DNA of 64,000 nucleotides from Symsagittifera roscoffensis (Eukaryota; Xenacoelomorpha; Acoela; Convolutidae): assembly GCF_963678635.1 (NCBI RefSeq), contig NC_087064.1, positions 78,780,512-78,844,511 on the forward strand, written 5' to 3'. Shown here piece by piece: positions 43,001-58,000 of the stretch. Position 1 is the stretch's first letter, and each line of letters opens with the position of its first letter. The notes below the pieces were generated by a model that did no database searches, was not told where the DNA came from, and saw nothing but the letters and a program-made list of their open reading frames with translations. The position numbers and the translations under genes are program-made.

Positions 43001-46000
43001 TTAAGAAAATTTTATTCCTTCGAGCAAGAGTAATAAGGGACGTAAAAGCTCTCTTTTTGCTTCTCCACAGCAGAAAAACATAATTAAAAAAAATAACTCA
43101 AACTTGAAAAAAGATTTTGTTTTTTTTTTCGTGTCGTTTATTCGGCACAGTAGTTTTCGAACGAATAAAATTTTCTTAAATTCAAATGCCGAATAAATGA
43201 CACGAAAAAAAAAACGAAATCTTTTTTCAATTTTGAGTAATTTTTTTTAATTCTGTTTTTCTGCTGTGGAGAAGCAAAAAGAGCTTAATCTCCTTTTACG
43301 TCCCTTATTACTCTTGCCATGAGCAACTGTCGCGTGTAATAATTCCATCGAATTACGTACTAGGTTTTCAGCTGAGTCTAGATTTTCAGACAAAGCTGAC
43401 ACATCAATTGGTCCTGTTTTACAAAAGCAAGCTTGTGAAAGGATAATTATTAGGTCAGTACTCTTTTTTTTACCAACGTTAGCTGCACCAACGTTAGTTC
43501 CTGATGTGATTTCAAAATTTGTTCATGCTCAATTTTGATTTTTCGCGGTTTGACTTGTGATTTCTTTTTAAGTTCAGTGCATTTCCATTGTTAAAAGGAA
43601 AGCAAAATCTTTATCGAACAGCAAAAATGTAAAGGTCACGAAAAATGTGATGGACTTCTAATTTCGAAAATGGAAATTAATTATCAGATATCCCAGTGAA
43701 ATAAAGTTTTGCCTATTGATCTAGTTTTCGCAAATTGGATTAATTTTAACAAAAAAGTGTCTATCATAAATTGTTCTTGAAATTCAAAGAGCTTTAAGGC
43801 TATCTATTTTTTCTTCGAAATTCAAAAGTTCTTCAGGAAGATTTTTGAAAAAAAAACAAGTCAGTTTTTGTTTCAGTTTCATTGCGTTCATTACTCTTTT
43901 CGTGCGTGAGACTCAAACTTGCTAGGTCGCAGATTCGAATCCGACACGTAGCCGAGTTTTTGCTAATTTGAGGCCTATTTCTACTTTTCCTAGTTCACAT
44001 GATAGAGCTAATTTTTGGTCGTGTTCTTGTTTTTGTACTGCTTCGCCTCTGTGTTAAAATGACGATTTGAGGTGAAGTTGCTCGAAAGTAATTAGGCTCA
44101 AAGTGTCTAGGAATTTAACACATAACACTTAAAATTTGATTTTTTTAAATGTTTTTTGTTAAATAAGATTTCTTTTTTTTTAGGATCAAGAGTATTAGAA
44201 TCGGTTAATATACTCTTCCCCGTGAGCAACCTCATTCACAATACTCATTTCCGGGATGCCTCGGTCGAAAGATTGGAGCCATAGACATATTTTGAGAATG
44301 TCTGCATTTGAAATACCTATTCTATTCCAACAATGCGAGCTTTTTTTATCATACAAGTTCACATTTTTCCAATCTAACTCGGAAAAAAGTATTCATTTTG
44401 ACCAACTAAATAGCACTTAGCCCACATGCGAGTACTTGAGAGTCTTAATCTCCAGGTTGGGGGATGGATTCTGGCTCATGGTGAAAGTTTAATTTTCAAA
44501 ATTTAATTTTGCATTTTCTTTGCTTTTTCTAGTTTTTTCATTGTTTTTTGATTTCCGGATCATTTTTTGTGGGCTAGCTTGCCAAGCCATGTTTGTTATG
44601 AATCGCAAGTGGCGCGAAGAGTCGCTTCGCCTCTATCTGCAATCGTGTGATTACAAAAGTGTATGTACTTATTTTTTCAAATTGCTTCGCTTGATAGTTT
44701 CAGCTTATTAAGAATAATGAACGTAGTGAAGACTCTTATATTGGTATTACTGTTTTTTTTTGTTTTTTTTTTCAGGAAAAAGTCTTAAAATTTGATTCAC
44801 TTAGGTATAATGGACTTTTTGAGTTCAATTGAAGTTCATCTGCTGAAAGTGACGTAAAAAGCACACTCCAAGTACGAACGTGGAAATGGCGCAAAAAAAC
44901 ATGAAAGATTTCTAGTTTCGAAAGTGGAATTTTCAAAATTTAATTTAGCGTTTTCTTTGCTTTTTAGAGCCAATTGCAGCTTCTAGTTTTTTCATTGTTT
45001 TTTGATTTCAGGATCATTTTTTGTGGGCTAGCTTGCCAAGCTATGTTTGTTATGAATCGCATGTGGCGCGAAGCGTCGCTTCGCCTCTATCTGCGATCTT
45101 GTGATTACAAAAGTGTATGTACTTGTTTTTTTCAAATTGCTTCGCGGGATAGTTTCAGCTTATTAAGAATAATGAACGTAGTGAAGACTCTTATATTGGT
45201 CTTACTGGTTTTTTTTTTGTTTTTTTTTCAGGAAAAAGTCTTAAAATTTTGTATGCACTTAGGTATAATGGACTTTTTGAGTTCAATTGAAATTCATCTG
45301 CTGAAAGTGACGTAAACAGCACACTCCAAATACGAACGTGGAAATGGCGCAAAAAACATAAAAGATTTCTAGTTCCGAAAGTGGAATTTAGTTTTAAGAT
45401 TTCCCAGCGGAATAAAAACTTTACCTATTGATACAGTTTTCTCAAGTTGGGTGCATGTTAGTAAAAAAAGCACCAATCATAAATTGTTCTAGAAATTCAA
45501 AGAACTTAAAAGGCATCTATTTTTTCTTTGAATTTCGAAAGTTGAGCTTTTTTCGAGAAATTCATGTTTTTTATGTTTACTTTCGTTCATTACTTTTTCC
45601 AATCTTCGATTGGCTATGTTTCGGGTTAACAACTAGCTTATCAAACACTCCGAATCTGTTGACCATCTTTCTTTAGTATTTCATCAAGTTCTGGTATCAA
45701 AACTGTTAATTAGCTCTTTCAATCTCTTCCGGTTATAATGCAGGTAATTGTGTTCCAAGCATTTGTGCTGAATTTTAGTTTTGAGTTTTTTAGTGTTTTG
45801 ATTTGAGATTATTGAAGCTTTTTTTGTGTTCATCTTCTTTTATTGCGTTATCTATCTGTAATAAAGTAATAATTGGCGTCTTGTCTAAAATTAGTTCCTA
45901 GAGTTTGGTCTAAAATTTTCCAAACTTATCTTAGATATAATTGTCTCCAGGTTATCTTCTATACGTTTTGGTGTTTTTTCAGGAAAAAGTATAAATTTGT

Positions 46001-49000
46001 TCCCGATAAAATTTGATTTTTTTTCGCGGTTTGAATTTTGATTTCGTTCTAAGTTCAGCTGTTTTCTTTTGTTAAAAGGAAGGCAAACTCCTCTATCAAA
46101 TATCAAAAGTGGAACGGTCACGTGAGCGAAGGTTTCGAAATTGGAGTTTAATTCGCTGATTTCCAAGCGGAGTACATAAGATACCTATTGATACTGTTTT
46201 CTCAATTTTGGCTATTTTTATCAAAAAGTGCCGAGTCTAATTTGTTCTTGATTTTCAAAGATCATTTTAAATTTACTTAATGCCAGTATTACGGAGTAAA
46301 CTTTTTACGATTTTCGCATTGTGAGTCCGTGTGGTTTTTTGTCATGTGGGCTTTCATGAATCTGGGGCTTTTTTTTATCTCAAGTGGGGCTTTTTTTATT
46401 TCAAGAGATGCGATGCTCCGTTTCTTCTCTGTGTTAAGTTTTCAGATTTTTAAATTCGTTTTTCTATTTATTTGGATTAAAAGGTTTTGGTTTATGTTTA
46501 TTCGGCTCAGTAACGTTATATTGATGAGCAATAAAACTTTATTATGCGCGTGTGTTTTGAGTGGGGGCGATAAAAAGGGTTAGTGGGTTTTTTTTTGTTT
46601 GGCTGAACGGGTGTCAGTTTTCGGTCTAACAACTTGTTGAACAGAACCACTTGATATCTTGGTTCAAATTGAATTCAATTTTTTAAGCGTCTCCGGCAAT
46701 CTAAGTCTGGAGCTATCTGATACGCCTAAGGCAGCAAAGGTCCTGGTTTCGAATCATGACCTGTTTTTTTTTTCAAACGGTAATTATTCCGTTTGAAAAA
46801 AAATTGTCGTCCTATTATTTGGCTGCTGATGTTGTTCAGCTTTGTTGGCACATCTTAGAATTGTTTGCTGTATGCAGTTTTCTTTGTTTTTATTTATTCC
46901 TGCAATTTGTAATCCTACAAACCTTGGTTTCGTATATTTTCTTTTTTAAACTTTTTTCCGCTTTAAAAAATTTTTTCGGCCGAACTGATTTCGGTTGATC
47001 TTTTATCGGCTTACTAAACTAATTTTGGGTCCTTTGAGGGAACCATCATTTGAATGCTTTCCTGTGGATCAGACGAAACGTTGAAAGTCTCGGAATAGAA
47101 TTGATATCAAAGTTGTTCATGACAAATTTATTTTCGCTCGATAATTATTTTTGAGTTGTCGACGCTATCGAATGTGATTCTGGACGCGTTTTCCGCAAAT
47201 AAACATCATTCCAGACAACATTTCGAAGTTTCAGTTTTGGTTTCTCCGAAATTGTTCCGTTTTCTTTGCACTTATTGGCTCTGCTTTCCTTTCTGTCTGC
47301 TAGCTTGCAATGCTATTTTTGTGGTACTTCTTCGCCTCTATGTGTTTAATTTTAAGCCGTAACAACTTTCAGTTTGTTCTCAATTGGCCTAGAGGTAACG
47401 CCGTTGCCTTTGCATCCTATGTTCTGGGTTTCGTGTCTCGGCCGTGAATTGGATGCAATTGAAAAAACAATATGATAAAAATTGAATTGTCTGACTTTCA
47501 TTTTTCTGTTCAAATTTTGTCTACAAAGTTGTCTCATCATGGATCTTGCTTGTGCTGTAAGCTACCTTCATTGCAAATGCAAGTGTTGTTCACTCTAGTA
47601 TCAGGGGAGATATTGAAAGATTTGTTTGAAAATTTTCATAAAATTATTTTTTTCGGCTCAACTGGTATCTGCTCAAAGGTTGTCGGGTTAGTTTCTACAT
47701 TACTGATTTTGCTTAAGCTGTAAGCAAGTTTCATTTTAGTTGCACAGTGCAAGTGTTGTTTATTGTAGTTTCAGGTGGGATTTTTCATGTAATCATATTT
47801 TTTTCGCATCTACTCGTGTCTGCTGAAAGATTGTCGACTTGTGACTCTTTGTTAGTTTTGTTCCGTTGCTATTTTAATATTCAAATTTCTGGGAATTTTC
47901 CTGAAATGAATTTCTAACGAGACATATCGAAAAATTATAAATTTTGCTAGACCTTTTTTTTCAACTTTTTAAATTTTGTTTTGACTTTCTATGTTTTTGT
48001 TGCACCGCAAGTGTTTCGAAGCTCCGTTTCGCCTCTGTGTCACGTACTATCGTTCTTCAACCACCTGGTAAGACTCTTCGGATTCTAACTCCACGTTCAG
48101 TTGTCTTGGCTAATTGTTCAATACAAATCGAGACAAACATATGCAAACTTTGTAGATCTAAAAAGACATTCTTTCCGATTTTTTTTTAGCTTTGTGGTCT
48201 CTGTCTAATTATCTGTCGGCTAGTGTTGTTTGGCAAGTGGTGCGAGGTTTCGCTTAACCTCTATAATAATGTCTTAAGAATAAGCAAACTTTTTCAATTC
48301 CTTGAGAATCTCCTGTTAAAGATAAAATTGATAAGACATACGGCTAATTTTATCTTTATCTGCAAATTCTTGAACTGAAAAAAAATTATGTTTTTTATTT
48401 TTTTTATTTTTTGCTATTGCCTAAAATGGTTTTCATTTTGTGTTAATAGTTTTTTTTGTGTATCGCAAGTGATTCGCTTAAGTGCAGGTAGTGTTCCTTA
48501 AAAGTTTGTGTGCAACAGAAAGATTGTCAATGAAGAAACGTGAGAAATGAGTTGTTTCAGTGTGCCGGTGGACTCAATGCAGCTGACAGACGCTTTACAC
48601 TCGCGTGGCATTAATATGCGCTATCTTTCGCACATAGTGACTGTATGTGAGACGCAGAAGGAGAAACACGACTCCCAAATGCCCAACGAGGATTCCATCA
48701 TTGCCAGTCTGGACCTGCTGCAGAGAGTGGTAGCCATGGAGCTGTTGTGCAGAAGCGCTAAGCACGTGTTCAAGCGTTACATGCAGAGCGTGCAATCGCA
48801 CTTTCTCTCGGACGGAGTGGCGCTCTTTTTGAATTGTCTAGTGGGAGCCTACAAGGAGCCCAAGCTGCTAGTGCTGGCCGAGGAGGAGGAATATTCTAGA
48901 ATCCTGTTCAAATCTAACCATCAGACCACAAACAACAACACACTCTTCGGACAACAGCAGAACAAAAAAAGTAACACCGATAGCTCTACTGAAGCAAATC

Positions 49001-52000
49001 ACATTCTTTGTCCTAAAACAATGTAAACCCATTAGACAATAGTTTTTTTTCTAAATAAGCGAGATTGTATGAGTCTTAGTCCTCATTTGGTGGAACTTTT
49101 GCTATAACCACAATCTGTACCACTGGAAATTGCATAGCATCTGTTCTCTGCTTTTTTGGTGGCTAGTGTTTGCTGTTTGTCAAGCGTTGTTGGGTCGTGA
49201 GCTGCCTAAGCTACTTGTCGGAGGTTCAACGCCGCACTTAGCACTATTTTTATTTTGGGTTATTTTTGCTGCATACCTTTAGATTTATTAGCATTTATAG
49301 ATAGCTGCGTCATTGGTGGCTACTTTTAGCTACTATAATAGCTTTGTAATTTTTCTATAGCACTTACGAGATCAAGTGTCTTGTAATCGTGAACCAGATT
49401 TTTTTTCCAATTAAGAACTTGAGGTAACGCGGTTGCCTTCGCACCCTAAGGTCTTGGGTGTGTGTCCAGTCAGACTTCGTTCTTTCTCAGCATGTATGAA
49501 GCAGTTTTTTTTTCTTGTAAAAATGAATTGTCAGTGTCGTTTGTCTGCTTATTTTTGTCGAAGTGGTGTCCAAAGCATGGATTTTTTTTCCGGATTTGAA
49601 TAATATTTGACAGTATTTCTGTTATTTTGACATTATAACAGTTCGATTTTTAAATGAAATTTTTTTAAATTTAAATTGGTTTCGGTTTATAATGTATCGG
49701 CTAAGTCAATTTATATTGGGTCTTTAGAAAGGCAGAAATTTGTTATCTCTTTAAATGTAAACCTGTAGGGTTTTGAAACTCAATCGGTTTCTTTTATGAC
49801 AACATGTTTTTATGGTCTAATAGGCTCAATGGGCGTCTACCCGTGTATTGACTAATTTACCGCTCGGTAAATGCTAAAGCTTATTTCGTTTGCGAGAGCA
49901 AGTGACTTGTAATCGGGAACTAGACTTTTTCCCATGCTCAGTTCTGCTAACTTGCTGTTAATCTGACATGCTAATTTTTTTTGAAAATTTAAACTGTAAG
50001 TTCTCTTATTTTTTTGAGGTAGTAATTAAAACTATCAAATATGTTGAATATATTGATTTTTTTCGGATTAACGCTTTCGTCCTAATTTCTGTCGGCTGAT
50101 TTTCCGTTTTTTATGGGCAATTTATTTTATCTGGTACGGTTATCTAGCAATTTTTTACTCAAAGCTTGGGTTTTTAATTTTTGATGCAGACGGTTTTTAC
50201 TAAGTGAAAGTTGTTCAATTGTTTGTAAATTTACCAACTTTGATTTTTAATACATTTTTTGTTTCGCTTAAACAGGTTCGGTTTATGTTAAATCGGCTGA
50301 GCCAGCTTATGTTACATGGTTTTATGAACTAGACTTCAATGCTTTTGCGCTTTTCATGAGAAAAGGGTTTTTAAGATTTTGAGATAAAAAAAATTTTTGC
50401 ACTTCATCCGAGACAAAGGTATAATTTTTTAAATATAGTTTTCAACTTTTTTCAAGTAATCGTTTCAGCTTAATGTTTTAAAAACTGACTTCCTTCTTTT
50501 TTTCTAATCATTATCTTGTAATGCATTGTTTTATTTGTATCCGAAGTTTTGCTCCACCTTTGTGTTTAATGATGGTGTTGGCGGTTCTGAACAGCGTTTC
50601 TGAGTTAGACTTCTCGTTTTTCCACAACCATTTTTCATGCTTTTTTGTCGACTTATTTTTTGTCTCAGTTTTTATTCGCTTGCTTTCAATGCTATACTTG
50701 CGTTGTATCCCAAATGATGTAGAGGTGTGCTTTCCCTTTGCGTAAATTAAGTTAATGGCTTGTGTTGAGCATAAGGAGTGAATTGATAGAGAGTCGATGA
50801 ACATAGTGAAGACTCTTATAATGGCGGTGATGATTGTTTTTTTTTTCATGAAAGTTTTGCTTTTTATTTTTTTTTTCAAAGGAAGGCAAACTCGAACAAA
50901 AAAAGTGTAAGGGTCACAAAAACGTGATCGACTTCGAGTTTCGAAAGTGAATTGTAATATCCAGATTTCCCAGCGAAGTAAAAAATTACCTATTGACTCA
51001 GTTTTCTCAAATTCGCTCAACTTCATCAAAAAGTTCAACCATAAATTGTTCATGATAATCAAAGAGCTGTAAGGCCCCATATTTTTTCTTTGAAATTCGA
51101 CGCATACGTTTTCAAAAATAAACAAGTTAGTTTTTTTCATGTTAACCTGAGTTAATTGACTCTTTTCCAGCTGTCTTTGGCTACAATTTTATTTTATACA
51201 TTGTCATTTTTTGTATCATTTTTTTGATAAAAGGAGTCCTGGACGTAGTGAATATTCTTATATAGGTCTTGGTGATTTTTTTTAATGATTTTTTTAGGAA
51301 AAAGGCTTAAAATTTGTCCACGCTTAATTTGAGCTTTTCGCTGTTGACTTCTGATTTCTTTTGAAGTTCACTGCATTTTCTTTGGTAAAAGGAAGGCAAA
51401 CTACCCTATCTAACAGCAAAAATGTAAAAGTGACGAAAACTTGATCGACTTCTAATGAAAATAGATTTTAGTTATCAGGTTTCCCAGCGAAATAAAAAGT
51501 TGACATATTGATTCAATTTTCTGAAACTGGATTGTTTTAACGATACTGTGTCAGAACAAATATTCAGAAATTCAAAGAGCTATAAAGCCATCTTTTGTTT
51601 TCTTCTGATTCATTCAAAAAAACGAGTCAGTCTTTTTACTGTTTTTTTTTTTTCAATATTATTCTGTGTTGTTTGGGGCTTCTTAAGTTTTTTTATAAGG
51701 GCTACCTATCTAATTCTGATTTTCAAAAGTTTGGACGTTTTTTAAGGTCCAAACTGTTTTTTTGAGCGCTTCAAAGTTACTATTTTTTGCGTCAAAAAAC
51801 AAAGTCGACTATTTTCGACGATTATGAAGTTTATTATGTCTTTGCTGCCAGATAGTTACTTTTTGCATCAATAGGGCAACTGAAAGTTTTCCAACTGTCT
51901 GGCATCAACTGCTTGGACATAAACGCTTCTTAATCTTGCTATGTCCTAGCCGTTAATGCCAGACAATTGAAAAACTTGGAGTAGCCCTGCTCATGCAAAA

Positions 52001-55000
52001 ACTAACTATCTTGCAGCAAAGACATAAAGAATTTAATAATCTTCGAAATTAGTCAACTATGTTTTTCCACCCCAAAATAGTTACTTTGTCATTTCTCAAT
52101 CCGTTGATTGTACTCAATATAAAGACCGAGCCAAATTCTTAGGCTTATCAAAAATTTTATAAATCTATTGTTGTTTGGGAAAAAACGAAAGACACCGCAG
52201 GATGATCATGTTAGAGCACAAATAAGTGATATGCAAGTTTTATTGTAAAGTTTATACTCCAAAGAGGTTTCAATATCTAGCTATATCTGTGTTGTTGTTT
52301 TTTTGTTTCAATTTTTCTTTTTCGATTTTTCGGCAGTAACTTTAAGCTTATTTTTGCGTTTGCTATCTTTTCATTGATTTTATCTGGGTGCATTCCATTA
52401 TCTGCGTACATTGGTATCTGCGTACATTCCAATCATAAATCCATTGTTGCTTAGAAAAACTCGAAAGATACCGCAGGATGATCATGTTAGAGCACAAATA
52501 AGTGATATGCAAGTTTTATTGTAAAGTTTATACTCCAAAGAGGTTTCAATATCTAGCTATATCTGTGTTGTTTTTTTTTAGTTTCAGTTTTTCTTTTTCG
52601 ATTTTTCGGCAGAAACTTTCAGCTTATTTTTGCGTTTGCTATCTTTTCTTTGATTTTATCTGGGTGCATTACATTATCTGCGTACATTGGTATCTGCGTA
52701 CATTCCAATCATAAATCAATTGTTGCTTAGGAAAACTCCAAAGATACCGCAGGATGATCATGTTAGAGCTCAAATAAACGATATGCAAGTTTTATTGTAA
52801 AGTTTATACTCCAAAGAGGTTTCAATATCGAGCTATATCTGTGTTGTTTTTTTACTTTCAATTTTTCTTCTTCGATATTTCGGCAGAAACTTTAAGCTTA
52901 TTTTTGCGTTTGCCATCTTTTCTTTGATTTCATCTGGGTGCATTCCATTATCTGCATACATTGGTATCTGCGTACATTCCAATCATAAATCCATTGTTAC
53001 TTAGGAAAACTCGGAAGATACCGCAGGATGATCATGTTAGAGCACAAATAAGCGATATGCAAGTTTTATTGTAAAGTTTATACTCCAAAGAGGTTTCAAT
53101 ATCTAGCTATATCTGTGTTGTTTTTTTATAGTTTCAATTTTTCTTTTTCGATTTTTCGGCAGAAACTTTAAGCTTATTTTTGCGTTTGCTATCTTTTCTT
53201 TGATTTTATCTGGGTGCATTCCATTATCTGCGTACATTGGTATCTGCGTACATTCCAATCATAAATCCATTGTTGCTTAGGAAAACTCCAAAGATACCGC
53301 AGGATGATCATGTTAGAGCACAAATAAGAGATATGCAAGTTTTATTGTAAAGTTTATACTCCAAAGAGGTTTCAATATCGAGCTATATCTGTGTTGTTTT
53401 TTTTTTAGTTTCAATTTTTCTTTTTCGATTTTTCGGCAGAAACTTTAAGCTTATTTTTGCGTTTGCTATCTTTTGTTTGATTTTATCTGGGTGCATTCCA
53501 TTATCTGCGTCCATTGGTATCTGCGTACATTCCAATCATAAATCCATTGTTGCTTAGGAAAACTCGAAAGATACCGCAGGATGATCATGTTAGAGCACAA
53601 ATAAGTAATATGCAAGTTTTATTGTAAAGTTTATACTCCAAAGAGTTTTCAATATCTAGCTATATCTGTGTTGTTTTTTTTTTAGTTTCAGTTTTTCTTT
53701 TTCGATTTTTCGGCAGAAACTTTCAGCTTATTTTTGCTTTTGCTATCTTTTCTTTGATTTTATCTGGGTGCATTCCATTATCTGCGTACATTGGTATCTG
53801 CGTACATTCCACTCATAAATCCATTGTTGCTTAGGAAAACTCCAAAGATACCGCAGGATGATCATGTTAGAGCTCAAATAAGTGATATGCAAGTTTTATT
53901 GTAAAGTTTATACTCCAAAGAGGTTTCAATATCTAGCTATATCTGTGTTGTTTTTTTTTAGTTTCAGTTTTTCTTTTTCGATTTTTCGGCAGAAACTTTA
54001 AGCTTATTTTTGCGTTTGCTATCTTTTCTTTGATTTTATCTGGGTGCATTCCATTATCTGCGTACATTGGTATCTGCGTACATTCCAATCATAAATCCAT
54101 TGTTGCTTAGGAAAACTCCAAAGATACCGCAGGATGATCATGTTAGAGCACAAATAAGCGATATGCAAGTTTTATTGTAAAGTTTATACTCCAAAGAGGT
54201 TTCAATATCGAGCTATATCTGTGTTGTTTTTTTTTAAGTTTCAATTTTTCTTTTTCGATTTTTCGGCAGAAACTTTAAGCTTATTTTTGCGTTTGCTATC
54301 TTTTCTTTGATTTTATCTGGGTGCATTCCATTATCTGCGTCCATTGGTATCTGCGTACATTCCAATCATAAATCCATTGTTGCTTAGGAAAACTCGAAAG
54401 ATACCGCAGGATGATCATGTTAGAGCACAAATAAGTGATATGCAAGTTTTATTGTAAAGTTTATACTCCAAAGAGTTTTCAATATCTAGCTATATCTGTG
54501 TTGTTTTTTTTTTAGTTTCAGTTTTTCTTTTTCGATTTTTCGGCAGAAACTTTCAGCTTATTTTTGCTTTTGCTATCTTTTCTTTGATTTTATCTGGGTG
54601 CATTCCATTATCTGCGTACATTGGTATCTGCGTACATTCCAATTATAAATCCATTGTTGCTTAGGAAAACTCGAAAGATACCGCAGGATGATCATGTTAG
54701 AGCACAAATAAGTGATATGCAAGTTTTATTGTGAAGTTTATACTCCAAAGAGTTTTCAATATCTAGCTATATCTGTGTTGTTTTTTTTTAGTTTCAGTTT
54801 TTCTTTTTCGATTTTTCGGCAGAAACTTTCAGCTTATTTTTGCTTTTGCTATCTTTTCTTTGATTTTATCTGGGTGCATTCCATTATCTGCGTACATTGG
54901 TATCTGCGTACATTCCAATCATAAATCCATTGTTGCTTAGGAAAACTCCAAAGATACCGCAGGATGATCATGTTAGAGCTCAAATAAGCGATATGCAAGT

Positions 55001-58000
55001 TTTATTTTAAAGTTTATACTCCAAAGAGGTTTCAATATCGAGCTATATCTGTGTTGTTTTTTTTACTTTCAATTTTTCTTTTTCGATATTTCGGCAGAAA
55101 CTTTAAGCTTATTTTTGCGTTTGCCATCTTTTCTTTGATTTCATCTGGGTGCATTCCATTATCTGCATACATTGGTATCTGCGTACATTCCAATCATAAA
55201 TCCATTGTTACTATGAAAACTCGGAAGATACCGCAGGATGATCATGTTAGAGCACAAATAAGCGATATGCAAGTTTTATTGTAAAGTTTATACTCCAAAG
55301 AGGTTTCAATATCTAGCTATATCTGTGTTGTTTTTTTTTATAGTTTCAATTTTTCTTTTTCGATTTTTCGGCAGAAACTTTAAGCTTATTTTTGCGTTTG
55401 CTATCTTTTCTTTGATTTTATCTGGGTGCATTCCATTATCTGCGTACATTGGTATCTGCGTACATTCCAATCATAAATCCATTGTTGCTTAAGAAAACTC
55501 CAAAGATACCGCAGGATGATCATGTTAGAGCACAAATAAGCGATATGCAAGTTTTATTGTAAAGTTTATACTCCAAAGAGGTTTCAATATCGAGCTATAT
55601 CTGTGTTGTTTTTTTTTTTAGTTTCAATTTTTCTTTTTCGATTTTTCGGCAGAAACTTTAAGCTTATTTTTGCGTTTGCTATCTTTTCTTTGATTTTATC
55701 TGGGTGCATTCCATTATCTGCGTACATTGGTATCTGCGTACATTCCAATTATAAATCCATTGTTGCTTAGTAAAACTCGAAAGATGCCGCAGGATGATCA
55801 TGTTAGAACACAAATAAACGATATGCAAGTTTTATTGTAAAGTTTATTCTCTAAAGAGGTTGCAATATCTAGCTATATCCGTGTTTTTTTTCAGTTTCAA
55901 TTTTTCTTTATCGACTTTTCGGCTGAAACTTTAAGCTTAATTTTGCGTTTGCAATCTTTTCGTTGATTTTATCTGCCTACAATCTATAGGTTATTCAGTA
56001 GTGGTTTTTCCGTTTTTGATTCATTTTTTAATTTTTTTGAATCCGGTTTTTTGAAAACTGTTTTCCTGTGTTTTTATCTTTGTTTCGCAAATAATATGAA
56101 GCTCCTGATTTTTTTTCAGACTGAATTTTTTTTTAATTAGTTTCTACTCTTAGTGTTAGGAAAGCTGAAAACTAAACGTCAACAACTAGTTTCTCTAGAT
56201 AGAAGCGATGTATTTCATGTTTCAATTTACCTAGGAGCTTTTTGTGTTACTCGTTTGATTTACTTTCCACATTAGACAGAAAAGCACCGAATTTTTTTTC
56301 AAAACGGAAAAAAATGGACTATCAAGTTTAAGGGTCGATCGATCACCACTGAAGTTGGTAATATGGTAATACGATCGATATTTGTGATACTTCATTTTGC
56401 TTGAGATAGAAAATGTGTTCAAACACGCCTAAATCCAACTTTCTTTCCTACTTTCAGTGGTCTGAACAATTACAACCTCTTGGTTTGGTGTACATCGTTT
56501 TACATTCATTTTAATGCACTAAATTTCTTTAATTGCTTGAAAATTTTTGACTAAGATTGCTACATTGCTGGAAATTTAATCTGCTTAAACTTAAACTACT
56601 CTATGGCTTGATTTGCTTGCTTGAAATTTTTCTTGATTTGCTTTTTTTGATGCTTTACTTTCGATTACTTCCTTTCCACTTTTGAATCTTGAATGTTTTT
56701 ATCATTTTGCAATTAGTTGCATGTTTTTCTTTCTATGTTTTTCTCATTTTAACTGAATTTGCTTGCTTGAAATTTTGTTCCGACTATTGACAGGAACTTG
56801 GTATTCGGATGCGTTTTAGTTTGTTTCCTCTTGGTTTTCACGCAACATCAGGTACCATAAATAATCATGATAATCATGGGAATGGATCGAGTGATACATC
56901 ATATTAAAGCCCTATCAAGTGCGATTTGAACGAAATTTAAAAATTGCAAAAAATTTTTCCATTGTCTCGAAAAACAGGTTTGAATTTTTTTTTTTGGTTT
57001 TTCGTCTAATTTCAAGCGGTTAAAGTGAGCGAGCAGGCTTGTAATAGTCTTATACGAGTTAGTTTCAAAATTTTAAAACTAACTATTACTTGATTTTACT
57101 CCAATTCTTTGTAACTAATTTCACTTATTTTGAAATTTTATATTGTTTTAATGTAAAAACTGTTAACAAATGTCCCTAATTTTTTTTGCTATCAGTTTTT
57201 CTGTCTTTCGTTTAGGTTCTCTCATCACACCTATAACAAAAGACGACACAATTTTAAAAAAGAAAAAACCTTTTTTTTGTATTTTTCGAAAAAGTTTGGT
57301 CGAAACATTCTGTGCTACTTGCACAGCAATCGGCTATCCTTGTTCTTTAGCTTGTGATTAGATTCAAGATTTTCTTTTGATTTTTAAGATTTGATTTTTG
57401 AAGACTTACATAGGTCATGACGGCTGTTTTTTTTCGGGAAATTGGTTCACGTTCAATTGTGATTTTTCGCGGTGTGACACTGAATTTCTTTCTAAATTCA
57501 GTTCATGTTGAAAGGAAATCAAACTCTAGAACTGAACATCAAAAATGTAAAGGAAGTTTTTACTTATCAGATGTTTCTAGCGGAATAAAAAAACTTACCT
57601 ATTGATCTAGTTTTTTCAAAATGTGTTAGTTTTATCAAAACAAATGTCAATCATAAATTGGTTTTGATCTTCAGACAGCTGTAGATCAAAAATTGAGTCA
57701 ATGTATTATTTTTTTGCTCTCATTGACTTTTTCCAACTGTCTGTTGGCTATCTTTTTATTTACTAGTCAAATTTATTTGAATTTTTTAAATTTGTTTTTG
57801 CAGTGTGTTCCCAGTGTTCGGTAATTTTTGTCATTGGGCTGGCCTGAAAACTCAGCTTTTCAAGAGTAATATAATATCAGATGAAAAATTTCATTTTTCA
57901 TCACTTGAATTGCTCGCTGAAACTTTTTGTATTGTTTACGAAACATTTCCAGCTTTCAAAATCAATTGAAAATGTTCAAAACTCGATTGCTCGAATTGTT

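Larger units (their letters stand above)
41236..48560 (+). other. CLUH intron 9
   Basis: 7.3-kb T-rich intron made largely of dispersed repeat copies, tRNA-like pieces and hairpin repeats, plus a long foldback element (43,024-43,317) and a tandem duplication (44,485-45,390). No other exon was seen. Confidence 0.7.

Noticed and set aside
52502-55284. ORFs of 70-77 codons with hydrophobic, membrane-like products
   Set aside because: They fall inside the satellite units and recur only because the DNA repeats; T-runs give the Phe-rich composition.
52135-55980. Possible CRISPR-like array because of regular spacing
   Set aside because: The whole ~276-bp unit is repeated, with no unique spacers; the context is an animal intron.
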